DNA of 64,000 nucleotides, from assembly GCA_963422775.4 (NCBI GenBank), contig CAUJSJ030000171.1, positions 1 to 64,000 on the forward strand, written 5' to 3'. This DNA comes from Pelomonas sp963422775. Its GTDB lineage: Bacteria; Pseudomonadota; Gammaproteobacteria; Burkholderiales; Burkholderiaceae_C. The notes under the pieces were generated by a model. That model did not search any database, was not told the origin of the DNA, and saw nothing but the letters and a program-made list of their open reading frames with translations. This document shows positions 7,661 through 15,962 of the stretch, piece by piece. The position numbers were made by a program, and so were the translations under genes. Every line of letters starts with the position of its first letter. Position 1 is the stretch's first letter.

Positions 7661-10600
7661 TTACTCGTTGACGGCGGCGTCGGCCAGCTTGCGCGGCGAG
7701 TTCGTCGGCACGTTCTGCACCGGCACGCTGCCGTCGGTCGAGACACGCAGCACAGTGGTGGCTTGCACCACGCCAGCGGCGTCCTTCCACTGCGCACCAC
7801 CCACGGTGCGCTTGCCAGCGGCAACGCCCGACCAGCTCATGCCGACCGTGGCGGTACCGCCGCCATAGACCGCGCTGGGCACCAGCGCGTTCAGGCCGGC
7901 GCCATCACCAGGCTGCACGATCCAGCTGGACAGCTTGTGGGTCGAAGGCAGCGTGGAGCCGTAGGACAGCACGCAGACGCGGTAGGTGCCGGCGGCCGGG
8001 GCGAGCACCTGCACGGCTTCGTCGGAGCCGTCGTTGCCCGAATACACCGAACCGGTGTTGCCCGGGTAGGAGACGAGCATGTCGTAGTCGTCCGTCGCAC
8101 CCGACACATCGGCCTGGCGCAGCGCCCAGCGGGCCACGATGGTGCCCGCCGGCACGGCCACGTCGTACTTGGTGATGTACGAGTAGACGGTCGTGCTGCG
8201 GCAGCGCGTCAGCAGCGTGGCAGAGCTGATGGCGCCGTTGGCCGTGGACGATGCGGCAGCGCCCATCGTCACGTCCTTCATGCCGCCCTTGACCACGCCC
8301 ATGCGGCCCGAGAAGCCGGTCTTGACGGTGAACAGCTTGCTGCCCGAACCCGTCGTGCCGGTGAACTCGGCCGGTGCCGTGATGGCCTTGCCGGCACGAG
8401 CCTGGACCGGGGCGCGCACGCTGTGCGTGCCGTCGCTCCAGACCAGTTGGCCGAACTGCCACACGCCTTCGGCAGCACCGTTGGTGGTGATGGCGACGGT
8501 GAAGCTCTTGGTCTCACCGGCAGCCAGCGTCAGCGACGACGGGGACACCGTGACGTTGAAGCCGGGCACCGAGGCGGTGGCCGTGTAGGTGGCGGACGCG
8601 GCGCCGACGTTGGTCACGCGGCGGGTCACCGTGGCGCTGCCCGTGACGGTGCCGGCCGTGATCGAGGCCAGGTTCAGGTTGTAGGTCTCGTCCAGCGTGC
8701 CGATGGTGGTGCAGTCGCTGGCCGGCGAGACGGCAGCCTTGTTCACCTTGCACTGGTACTTGACCCAGTCGTTCTTGCCAGCGTCGTACACCAGACCGGG
8801 GTTGTTGGCCTTCTGCGGGTCGATGTGGCCGGCGCCCTGGGCCCAGGGCAGCAGGCCGTTCTGGGCGCCGGTGAGGCCGTCGTCCAGCGTCGTGTAGGCC
8901 GAGGTCATCAGCGCCGACTTGATGGCGCCGGGGCCCCAGGTCGGGTTGGCCTGCTTGAGCAGCAGCGCCGTGCCGGCCACGTGCGGGCTGGACATGGACG
9001 TGCCCTGGTAGCTGTCCCAGGCCGGCGGCGGCACCAGCGTGCCGGCGACGACAGCGTCACGCTCGGCCTGGGTCAGGCCCGGCGTCACCTGGGCAATGAT
9101 GTCCACGCCCGGGGCGGTGACGTCAGGCTTCAGGATGTTGCTGTCACCGCCGTTGGGGCCGCGCGACGAGAAGTTGGCCATGACGGGCGCCGGCTTGGTG
9201 CCAATCACTGCCACAGCGATCGAGCCGGTCGGATTCGCATCGGTCGTGACGTAGGTCTTGATCGCGGCGCCGGAGACGTTGTCCACCTGCACGCTGGGAA
9301 CGGACTGGAAGTCGCTGTCGATGGTCTGGCCGGCCGAAGCGTTGACCAGGATCATGCCCAGGCCACCGGCGTTCTTGACGGCCAGGCCCTTGTCGACACG
9401 GGCGTTGGTGCCGCGGGTGCAGACGACCAGCTTGCCGGCCACCTTGGCCGGGTCCAGCAGGACCTGGCCGGCCGGAGCGCCAGCGCTGAAGCACAGGTTG
9501 GCATTGCCGCCACCGACACCGGCGTTCTCGGCCAGGATCATGGACGTGCTGGCGAGGCCCGTCGTCGTGGTCGAGCCACCGACGTAGTTGGCCGCATTGC
9601 CCAGCGTGGCGCTGCCGGAGAAGGCGCGGTCATGCGTGGACGCAGCCACCGTCGTCAGCCAGGGGCTGATGTGGGCGACGGCCTGGCCGGGGCCGCTGTT
9701 GCCGGCCGAGGCGGCGACGAAGACGCCGGCCAGCGAGGCGCGGTAGAAGGCCTGCTCGACGGGATCGTTGACCGTGGTCTGCGAGCCGCTGATCGAGTAG
9801 TTGATGACGTTGACGCCGTCGGCCACGGCTGCGTCGATGGCGGAGACCGAATCGGAGTTGAAGCAGCTGTTCTGGCTGCCGGTGCCGTCGGTGGCGGCGG
9901 CGTTCACGTAGGTGTAGCAGACCTTGTAGGCCGCAACGCGGGCGCGGGGGGCCATGCCCGAGGCCGTGCCGACGCCGGCACCGTTGATGCTCACCGGCAC
10001 GTTGGCGTTGCCGGCCGCGGTCGAGGCGGTGTGGTCACCGTGGCCACCATGGCCCGTCGCGCCACTCAGGTCATCCCGGCCGGAGGCGAAGGAGGTCCAG
10101 TGCGGGGTGTTGCCGGAGGCGATGAAGCCCGCGTTGAAATGCTTGATGCCGACCAGCTTGTTGTTGCAATGCTTGGCCGGGTCGATGCCGGGGCCGGCCA
10201 TGCAGCCGCCGGTGAAGCTGGCAGGCGCCGCGCCATAGACCTGGGTGTCGGCCGGGTTGTTGCTCGGCACGCCATTGGCGTCGACGCGGTCGAAGAAGGC
10301 GGGGTTCTCGGGCCAGATGCCCAAGTCGACCACACCGATGACCATGTTCTCGCCCTTGATGGCGGTGCCACCCACGGTCTGCGTCCACAGGCCACCCGGC
10401 TCGCTGAGCTTGAGGAACTTGGAGGTCGAGATGGTGTCGAGCTGACGGGCTTCGTCTTCCCAGATGCCAGCCACATTGGCGTTGGCAGCCAGGCTGCGGG
10501 CCTCGTCTTCGGTCAGGCTGGCCGCGAAGCCGCTGAACACGGTGCTGTACTTGGCCAGCACGGGTGCTTTGCCGATGCTGGCGGCGACGGTGTCGGCCGC

Positions 10601-10828
10601 CGAATCGAGGTAGGCGGTGTAGGCCAGCACCTCGGCACGACGCGGGTTGTAGGCCTCGCCGGCGGCGGGAGCCGTGGCTGCCAGACCTTGCACGCCACCC
10701 TTGTAGGTGACGGCGGGTTCGTCCTTGAGCTGGACGATGTAGGTCTTGCGGGATTGGGCCTGGGCATCGACGGCGAACGTCGCGACCAGCGCCAGTGCAG
10801 CCAATGCTGCGGGTTTGAGCTTCATCAT
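7661..10828 (-). CDS. Secreted subtilisin-like serine protease (S8) with PA domain
   Basis: A 1055-residue exported protease. A signal peptide (about 1-25) is followed by an I9-type propeptide (about 28-130). The S8 catalytic domain has D168 in VIGVVDLGIWPE, H266 in GHGDHTAS, N377 in SAGNSGP and S611 in GTSMSSPHVAG. A PA domain is inserted at about 430-530. After about residue 660 come Fn3-like beta domains (VTGSATVTRRVTNVG) and a C-terminal beta region. This layout matches large extracellular or cell-surface S8 proteases. It has no PEP-CTERM tail. AAGGA lies upstream of the start. It is 26 bases after the PEP-CTERM gene, so the two are probably one transcript. Confidence 0.95.
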   Translation of the reverse strand: MMKLKPAALAALALVATFAVDAQAQSRKTYIVQLKDEPAVTYKGGVQGLAATAPAAGEAYNPRRAEVLAYTAYLDSAADTVAASIGKAPVLAKYSTVFSGFAASLTEDEARSLAANANVAGIWEDEARQLDTISTSKFLKLSEPGGLWTQTVGGTAIKGENMVIGVVDLGIWPENPAFFDRVDANGVPSNNPADTQVYGAAPASFTGGCMAGPGIDPAKHCNNKLVGIKHFNAGFIASGNTPHWTSFASGRDDLSGATGHGGHGDHTASTAAGNANVPVSINGAGVGTASGMAPRARVAAYKVCYTYVNAAATDGTGSQNSCFNSDSVSAIDAAVADGVNVINYSISGSQTTVNDPVEQAFYRASLAGVFVAASAGNSGPGQAVAHISPWLTTVAASTHDRAFSGSATLGNAANYVGGSTTTTGLASTSMILAENAGVGGGNANLCFSAGAPAGQVLLDPAKVAGKLVVCTRGTNARVDKGLAVKNAGGLGMILVNASAGQTIDSDFQSVPSVQVDNVSGAAIKTYVTTDANPTGSIAVAVIGTKPAPVMANFSSRGPNGGDSNILKPDVTAPGVDIIAQVTPGLTQAERDAVVAGTLVPPPAWDSYQGTSMSSPHVAGTALLLKQANPTWGPGAIKSALMTSAYTTLDDGLTGAQNGLLPWAQGAGHIDPQKANNPGLVYDAGKNDWVKYQCKVNKAAVSPASDCTTIGTLDETYNLNLASITAGTVTGSATVTRRVTNVGAASATYTATASVPGFNVTVSPSSLTLAAGETKSFTVAITTNGAAEGVWQFGQLVWSDGTHSVRAPVQARAGKAITAPAEFTGTTGSGSKLFTVKTGFSGRMGVVKGGMKDVTMGAAASSTANGAISSATLLTRCRSTTVYSYITKYDVAVPAGTIVARWALRQADVSGATDDYDMLVSYPGNTGSVYSGNDGSDEAVQVLAPAAGTYRVCVLSYGSTLPSTHKLSSWIVQPGDGAGLNALVPSAVYGGGTATVGMSWSGVAAGKRTVGGAQWKDAAGVVQATTVLRVSTDGSVPVQNVPTNSPRKLADAAVNE

Positions 10829-10854
10829 GGAGTGATCCTTTGCTTGAACGTGCT

Positions 10855-11607
10855 TCAGGCGGCGCGGCGGCGGCGAGCGGCGGCGATGCCGGCCAGGCCC
10901 AGGCCCATCAGGGCCCAGCTGGTGGGCTCGGGGACCGCGGTCACGTTGATGTCGTCGATGGCGAACTGGCCCTTGTTGTTGGTGAAGGCGTTCGTGCAGG
11001 AGCCGTTGGTATCGCAGTAGAAGCCGAAGATGAAGGCGTACTTGAACTGCGTCGTCGCGAAGGCGCCGCTCGTCACGTAGCTCGAGAAGCTCAGCGAACC
11101 GTTGGCAGCGGCAGGCGCGAGCTGGAAGGTCTGGGTGAGCGAGCCCGAGCCGTCAGCCTTGACGCCCTGGATGCGCAGCAGGCCGGAGGCCGTCGCGGTC
11201 GGGATCGGGTCGGAGCCGTTGGCCACGAACGAAGCGGCGAAACCCGCGATCGTGAACGGCTTGTTGGAGTCGCTCTCCTCGGCCAGGTAGATGTAGCCGT
11301 CGTCGATGCCCGCATAGAACGTCGAGCTGTTGTTGGTCGGGCAGACCATGCCGACGCAGATGTTGGCGACGTCGGCGCCGTTGATCAGCGAACCGACGAG
11401 GTCACCCGCCGCTGCGCCAGCGGCGTTGGACAGGCCGGCCACGAGAAAGCCGCTCTGGAACACGGCGTCGCCGTGCGTAATCTGCGGCGCGAACGCGGCA
11501 CCGGACGTGTCCAGCCCGGCGTCGAAGGTGATGACGGCAGCCTGGGCACTGCCCAGACTCGCCAAGGCGGCCGCGGCCAGCGCGGACTTTTTCAACAAAT
11601 GCTTCAT
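10855..11607 (-). CDS. PEP-CTERM sorting domain protein
   Basis: A 250-residue exported protein. The signal peptide MKHLLKKSALAAAALASLGSAQA is followed by a Ser/Thr/Gly-rich beta-type body with a few cysteines. The C-terminus is a clear PEP-CTERM signal: VPEPTSWALMGLGLAGIAAARRRRAA, that is a PEP motif, a hydrophobic segment and an Arg cluster. Such proteins are processed by an exosortase and placed at the cell surface or in the extracellular matrix. No exosortase gene lies in this window. ATG 11607 is chosen because it starts the signal peptide. It is the first gene before the S8 protease. Two direct repeats lie in its upstream region. Confidence 0.9.
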   Translation of the reverse strand: MKHLLKKSALAAAALASLGSAQAAVITFDAGLDTSGAAFAPQITHGDAVFQSGFLVAGLSNAAGAAAGDLVGSLINGADVANICVGMVCPTNNSSTFYAGIDDGYIYLAEESDSNKPFTIAGFAASFVANGSDPIPTATASGLLRIQGVKADGSGSLTQTFQLAPAAANGSLSFSSYVTSGAFATTQFKYAFIFGFYCDTNGSCTNAFTNNKGQFAIDDINVTAVPEPTSWALMGLGLAGIAAARRRRAA

Positions 11608-11755
11608 GTGTGAGACCCCAATCGAAAACCAATGATGTTGGTGTTGCGCACCTCGATACGGTGGAGGCCAGGGGCCGGGCGGTACCCGAACACCGACCAG
11701 CAAGCCGCTTGCCGGCCAACTCCGTGAAGGAATGGACAGGGGACCGATTCTTCTT

Positions 11756-11828
11756 AGGGGGGGCCCAGGGGGTATCCCGACTTGCCCTTCCCGCGCTTGA
11801 GGGGGGGCCTGGGTTTCCCCTGACTTGC
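11756..11828. repeat. Two imperfect direct repeats upstream of the PEP-CTERM gene
   Basis: Copies of about 30 bases start at 11756 and 11800, 44 bases apart. Both begin with AGGGGGGGCC, have a G-run/C-run centre (GGGTATCCC and GGGTTTCCCC) and end with GACTTGC. They lie 150-220 bases upstream of the minus-strand PEP-CTERM start and just past the stop of the last pseudopilin gene. Spacing close to four helical turns would suit a protein binding site; this is inference. Confidence 0.6.
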
Positions 11829-11867
11829 GAGTGCCGCGAAGGGTTTTTCTTTCCAGTAAGAAAACCG

Positions 11868-12392
11868 TCACTGGGGCGCTGAAGCCGGCGCGCTCGCCCC
11901 CGGCATGGCAGCAGAGGGTTTCTGGCGCCCCTCAAGCGGAGGGGCCACGAACACCCAGTCGCTGGCTTTGCGCAACACCGTGCCGTCGGGTGCCTGTTCG
12001 CGCAGCAGCGCATGGGCCGAGCGGCTGCGCACGGCGCCGAAGCGCGACTTGTCGGCATCCTGGGGCACGAGTTCCCAGTCCGCCTCGCCGGTGAAGGGGT
12101 CGACGTAGCGCTGGCGCAGGTGATGCCGCACCACCACACCGCGGCGGTCCTCGAGCAGGTCGTCCAGGCTGCGTGGCAGTTCAGGCAGCGGCGTGCTGCC
12201 GGCCTTCTGGTAGCGCGTGATCGCATCGGCAATGGCCTCGCCGCGGAACTGCAGCTCGCGCTCGCGTTCACGCTGCGCCGCCGTGCTCCAGGCCTGGCCC
12301 AGGGCCGCCAGCGCGGCGGCCGTCAGCGCGACCAGGAAGAGGACGGCCAGGTAGCTGTAGCCGCGCGTTCGGGCGTGGCGACTCCTGACCAT
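11868..12392 (-). CDS. Pseudopilin-like protein lacking Glu5 (type II secretion-like)
   Basis: A 174-residue protein with the architecture of a type II secretion pseudopilin: a basic N-terminus (RSRHARTRG), a long hydrophobic helix (YSYLAVLFLVALTAAALAALG) and then a soluble domain. The helix follows the G of the cleavage site, but the canonical Glu at mature position 5 is absent (Ala there). That is also the case in GspK-type tip pseudopilins. The soluble part has an RERERELQFRGEAIADAI helix, a HHLRQRYVDPFTGEADWELV segment and a Pro/Ala-rich tail. It is the last gene of the assembly operon; its ATG overlaps the previous stop as TGATG. Confidence 0.8.
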   Translation of the reverse strand: MVRSRHARTRGYSYLAVLFLVALTAAALAALGQAWSTAAQRERERELQFRGEAIADAITRYQKAGSTPLPELPRSLDDLLEDRRGVVVRHHLRQRYVDPFTGEADWELVPQDADKSRFGAVRSRSAHALLREQAPDGTVLRKASDWVFVAPPLEGRQKPSAAMPGASAPASAPQ

Positions 12393-12772
12393 CACCAATC
12401 CGCGTAGAGCCGCCCATCGGCGCTGCGCCCGGCGGCACCGCTGCGCACGTCCCACACACGGCCGGTGGCCTGCATGTCGGCCGGCGGCGGCAGCTCGACC
12501 CAGCTCTCGCGGCTGCCGGTGAGCGGGTCTTCGGGCACGGCCCGAAGGTAGCGCGCCGTGGCCAGCTCCTGCAGCGACTCGGGGTAACGGCCCTTGTCGG
12601 CAGCGTACTGGTCGATGGCGTCGCGCATCGTCGTGAGAGATTGCAGCAGCGCCGTCTCCTTGCTCTTGCCGAGCGACGCGAAGTAGCGCGGCGCGGCGAT
12701 GGACGCCAGCAAAGCCACGATGGCCATGACGACGATCAGTTCGATCAGGGTGAAGCCGCGCGACCGTTTCAT
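12392..12772 (-). CDS. Type II secretion pseudopilin (GspG-like)
   Basis: A 126-residue protein with a canonical prepilin signal RGFTLIELIVVMAIVALLASIAAP; cleavage after G would leave F1 with E5. The soluble part (RYFASLGKSKETALLQSLTTMRDAIDQYAADKGRYPESLQEL) matches the GspG-type core. It is longer than the leader requires but short of the Ca-binding C-terminal loop of classical GspG. It overlaps both neighbours through TGATG junctions. A prepilin peptidase encoded elsewhere would have to process it, as none is present here. Confidence 0.88.
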   Translation of the reverse strand: MKRSRGFTLIELIVVMAIVALLASIAAPRYFASLGKSKETALLQSLTTMRDAIDQYAADKGRYPESLQELATARYLRAVPEDPLTGSRESWVELPPPADMQATGRVWDVRSGAAGRSADGRLYADW

Positions 12773-13239
12773 CACCAGTCCTTCAGCCTGGAACCATCGA
12801 GCGCCTTGCGCTCGGAGCGGGAGTAGACGTCGAACACGTCCTTGCCGGCGCGCGGGTCGTCGGGCGGGCTGTCGTAGGCGCGCAGGCCCCAGGTCTCGGC
12901 GGCGCTCAGCTCCGCCGGCGCGAACGGGTCGCGCGGCAGGCGGCGCAGGAAGTAGACCTTGCGGCCGTTGGGCGAGCGCGCATCGGGCACGCCGTCGACG
13001 AGCAGTTGGAGCTTTTGCGGATAGCCGCTGTCCTCGGGGCTCTGCCCGACGCTGCCGGCCTCGGCAGCATGCTTGTAGGCATCCAGCGCCTGGCGCAGCG
13101 TGCGCAGCGACTGGCGCAGCTCGTGCTCGCGGCTGCGCTGCACCGAGAGCTCCAGCAGCGGCCGCGCCGCCGAGGCGAGCACGCCCAGCATGGCCAGCAC
13201 GACCAGCATCTCGATCAGCGTGAAGCCCCTGTTGCGCAT
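12772..13239 (-). CDS. Type II secretion pseudopilin (GspG-like)
   Basis: A 155-residue protein with prepilin signal NRGFTLIEMLVVLAMLGVLASAARP, followed by a helix ELRQSLRTLRQALDAYKHAAEAG and a loop region ending in DVYSRSERKALDGSRLKDW. The conserved Gly-Phe...Glu5 arrangement is present. Its order next to a second GspG-like gene suggests a multi-subunit pseudopilus. The gene begins about 10 bases after the secretin stop, in the same operon. It could be called GspG/GspH-like; sequence alone does not separate these. Confidence 0.87.
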   Translation of the reverse strand: MRNRGFTLIEMLVVLAMLGVLASAARPLLELSVQRSREHELRQSLRTLRQALDAYKHAAEAGSVGQSPEDSGYPQKLQLLVDGVPDARSPNGRKVYFLRRLPRDPFAPAELSAAETWGLRAYDSPPDDPRAGKDVFDVYSRSERKALDGSRLKDW

Positions 13240-13248
13240 GGCCTCGGT

Positions 13249-15429
13249 CTACTTCACCGCCTCGACAGTCAGCAGCCCCGTGCCATCCACGCGCACGGCA
13301 GCGCTCTCGCCGTTCAGGCCCGTGGCGGACAGGCTGCTCAAGTTGATGTTGAGCACCTGGCCTGCCGCCGTCGGCAGCGCGCGCAGCGCGACGACGCGCT
13401 CGCCCCGCGGCGGCAGCTCGATGGGGTAGCGGCCCGGCGACGCGCCCTGCATCGGCTGCGCGGGCGTCAGCTTGCTGGCGTCGTACTCCAGCTCGCCCTT
13501 GATCTGCAGGCCGCTGTCGTTCTTCAGCGCGACCGACACGGTGCCGCCGGCCGGCACCTGGGGCGTCACGTCCAGCTTGAGCGTGGCCTCGGCAGGTGCC
13601 GCCGCCGCGGGCTGGGCCGAAGCCGACGCGGGGGCCGTCGTGACCGTGCCGCTGCTCGGCGCCACGCCCACCCTGGCCTCGCGCCGCAGCAGGCTGCTGA
13701 ACGCGCCGGGGCTGCCGTCCGTGCCGCTGGCCAGGCGCGTCAGCGACGCATCGGGCACGGCCAGGTTGCGCACCACGCGCGGCGTGATCAGCAGCACCAC
13801 CTCGGTCTTGTTGCGCGTGTCGGTCTGCGTGCCGAACAGGCGGCCCAGCACCGGAATGCGCGACAGCCCGGGGATGCCGGAGCCGTTCTTGCGGTCCTCG
13901 TCGTTGATGAGGCCGGCCAGCACCTGCGTCTCGCCGTCGGCCAGGCGCAGCACGGTGGAGGTGTTGCGCGTGCCGATCTCGTAGGCCGTCGTGCCGCCCG
14001 GGCCGGTGACCTGGCGGATCAGGTTGCTCACCTCCAGGCCGATCTTGATGACCACGTCGTTGTCGAGCTGGATGGTGGGCTCGACGTCGAGTTTCAGGCC
14101 GACGTCCAGGTAACTCACCGAGGCCGCGACGGACGTGGAGCCGGTGAAGTTGGTCGTCGTCGTGAACACCGGCAGCTTCTGGCCGATGTGGACCTTGGCC
14201 TTGTCGCGGTTGCGCACGCGGATCTTGGGGTTGGCCAGGATGTTGGAGTTGCCCGCCGTGCCCCGCAGCGTGGCGATGACGCTGGGGTTGGCAATGCTGG
14301 CGCGGAAGTTGATCGGGTTCCTGCCGCCGATGAAGACGCGCGACGGGATCGCGCCCGACGCGTCGCTGATGCCCAGCTGCAACTCCTCCGGCCACTGCAG
14401 GCCCAGCGTGTCGACCTGGTCGGTGGCCAGCTCCATGACCTCCACCTCCAGCATGACTTCGGGCTCGGGCAGGTCCACCGACGCGATGAGCTTCTCCACC
14501 AGGCGCAGCACCTCGGGCGTGTCGCGCACGACGAGCAGGTTCAGGCGCTCGTCGATGTGGATGTCGCGCACCTTGGCAATCGTGCGCACCATGGCCTGCA
14601 CCTGCTTCACGTCGGCGTTGGTGAGGTAGAGCGTGCGGGTGATCAGCTCCTGGTGTTCGCGCTGCTTGGCGGCCGTGTTCGGGAAGATCAGCACCGAGGT
14701 TTCGTTGAGCAGCTTGCGGTCGAGCTGCTGCGTGTTGAGGATGACGCGCATGGCCTCGTCCATCGTCACGTTGCGCAGGAAGATCGTCACGCGGGCATCG
14801 GCGCGCACGTCCTTGTCGAACACGAAGTTCACGCCGCTGGAGCGCGCCAGCGCCTCGAACACCTGGCGCAGCGGCGCCTCGCGGAACTCCAGCGTGACCG
14901 GCTTCTGGAAGGCCGGGCCCAGCTCGCCCACCGCCGACTCCAGTGGCCGCGACTGGGCCACCTGGCTGGCCAGCAGGCGCGCGCCGGGGTGCTGGGGCGA
15001 CTCGGCCAGGATCTCGCGCGCCACGGCATCGGCGCGCTCGACGCGGCCCTCCTTCAACGCGGCGCGGCCGGCGGCGAGCTGCACTTCCTGCCGGCGGCTG
15101 CGGTCCACCTCGCTCGTCAGCGCGGCCAGGCGTGGGTGGCGCGCGTCGGCCAGCGCCAGCTGGCTCAGCAAGGCCGAGGCTTCGTCCCAGCGGCCGGCGC
15201 CGCGCAGCGCCTCGATCTGCAGGATGAGGCGAGCGGTGGTCTGTTCGCGGGCACGCACCTGGGCGGCGCGCAGCTGCGGGTCGCTCGGGTCCTTGACGCG
15301 CGCGTCATCCAGCACGCGCAGCGCGGCCGGCCACTGGTTGCTGCGGCCGAGGTCTTCGGCCTCGCGCAGCGCCGGGTTGGCGCAGGCCGCGAGCAGCAAG
15401 ACGCTGAAGAGAAGAAGGAGCTGCTTCAT
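13249..15429 (-). CDS. Secretin of a type II secretion/type IV pilus-like system, with extra C-terminal beta domain
   Basis: A 726-residue outer-membrane pore protein. The leader MKQLLLLFSVLLLAACAN has lipobox LAAC, so it is probably a lipoprotein. A helical TPR-like segment (about 20-165) is followed by an STN-type domain (FREAPLRQVFEALARSSGVNFVFD) and N domains (LTNADVKQVQAMVRTI). The secretin core (about 350-600) has VEVMELATDQ, SNILANPKIRVRNRDKAKVHIGQKLPV and VLAGLINDEDRKNGSGIPGLSRIPVLGRLFG. After it come a low-complexity linker and a domain of about 100 residues (LKLDVTPQVPAGGTVSVALKN...) resembling cohesin-type beta domains. It overlaps the preceding gene by ATGA. Confidence 0.93.
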   Translation of the reverse strand: MKQLLLLFSVLLLAACANPALREAEDLGRSNQWPAALRVLDDARVKDPSDPQLRAAQVRAREQTTARLILQIEALRGAGRWDEASALLSQLALADARHPRLAALTSEVDRSRRQEVQLAAGRAALKEGRVERADAVAREILAESPQHPGARLLASQVAQSRPLESAVGELGPAFQKPVTLEFREAPLRQVFEALARSSGVNFVFDKDVRADARVTIFLRNVTMDEAMRVILNTQQLDRKLLNETSVLIFPNTAAKQREHQELITRTLYLTNADVKQVQAMVRTIAKVRDIHIDERLNLLVVRDTPEVLRLVEKLIASVDLPEPEVMLEVEVMELATDQVDTLGLQWPEELQLGISDASGAIPSRVFIGGRNPINFRASIANPSVIATLRGTAGNSNILANPKIRVRNRDKAKVHIGQKLPVFTTTTNFTGSTSVAASVSYLDVGLKLDVEPTIQLDNDVVIKIGLEVSNLIRQVTGPGGTTAYEIGTRNTSTVLRLADGETQVLAGLINDEDRKNGSGIPGLSRIPVLGRLFGTQTDTRNKTEVVLLITPRVVRNLAVPDASLTRLASGTDGSPGAFSSLLRREARVGVAPSSGTVTTAPASASAQPAAAAPAEATLKLDVTPQVPAGGTVSVALKNDSGLQIKGELEYDASKLTPAQPMQGASPGRYPIELPPRGERVVALRALPTAAGQVLNINLSSLSATGLNGESAAVRVDGTGLLTVEAVK

Positions 15430-15962
15430 GGGATGGGCCTGAAGACGATGTTCTGGGGGAGCTGGCCGGGCAGCCAGGTCAGGCGCACGCCGCTGTCGGA
15501 GACCTGCTCGACGCGCCACTGGCCGTCGATGACGTCGCCGCGCCTGGCGCTGATGGCCTTGTTCAGGCCGGTCAGCAGCGCGACGTCGACCGCCTGGGCG
15601 CCCTCGCCTTCGATGACGCGGCCGATCATCTGGTACGGGGCCGGCGGCGCGACGGGTGGCGGCGGCGGCGCAGCCGCTGTGGGCGGCGGCGCGGGCGGCG
15701 GTGGGGGCGGCGGTGGCGGTTGCCAGGCGGCGAGCTGGGCGGCCGGCGCCTCGGCCCAGGGCTGGCGGCTACCGTCCACCGGCGCGGGCGCGGCGGGAGC
15801 TGCGGCCGTGGAGGACGCCATGGCGGCGGGGCCGCGAGCCGGCGCGGCGGCCGAGGCGACGGCCTCGTCCTCGGGGCGCGTGGCAACCCAGGCTGTCGCG
15901 GCCAACGTCACAGCGAGCGCGCCGCCGAGAGCCAGCTGACGGGGTGTCGGCTTGCGCGTCAT
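15426..15962 (-). CDS. PilP/GspC-like inner-membrane protein of the assembly system
   Basis: A 178-residue protein. An N-terminal membrane segment (LALGGALAVTLAATAWVA, about 10-27) leads to an Ala/Pro-rich linker with a run of nine prolines near residue 90. A small beta domain follows (YQMIGRVIEGEGAQAVDVALLTGLNKAISARRGDVIDGQWRVEQVSDSGVRLTWLPGQLPQNIVF). This layout matches GspC homology-region and PilP proteins that link the inner-membrane platform to the secretin. The adjacent secretin gene (overlap ATGA) supports this. The exact family name is inference. Confidence 0.75.
   Translation of the reverse strand: MTRKPTPRQLALGGALAVTLAATAWVATRPEDEAVASAAAPARGPAAMASSTAAAPAAPAPVDGSRQPWAEAPAAQLAAWQPPPPPPPPPAPPPTAAAPPPPPVAPPAPYQMIGRVIEGEGAQAVDVALLTGLNKAISARRGDVIDGQWRVEQVSDSGVRLTWLPGQLPQNIVFRPIP

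Noticed and set aside
7763..11020. A 1085-codon open frame on the plus strand.
   Set aside because: It is antisense to the S8 protease, which has a signal peptide, full catalytic motifs, PA domain and terminator. The long frame is a high-GC shadow with His/Gly/Arg-rich, non-globular composition.
11700..11720. Sigma54-like promoter (TGGC...TTGC) upstream of the first PEP-CTERM gene.
   Set aside because: The spacing between the two elements is about four bases too long on the minus strand. A 13-base palindrome GCAAGC-C-GCTTGC explains the resemblance.
15650..15730. A simple-sequence GGCGGC-type repeat as a mobile or unstable element.
   Set aside because: It encodes the Pro/Ala-rich linker of the PilP/GspC-like protein in frame and needs no other explanation.
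13006..15939. A 977-codon open frame on the plus strand across the secretin region.
   Set aside because: Its product is Arg/His/Gln-rich without domains, while the minus strand encodes the secretin with clear motifs and overlapping operon neighbours.
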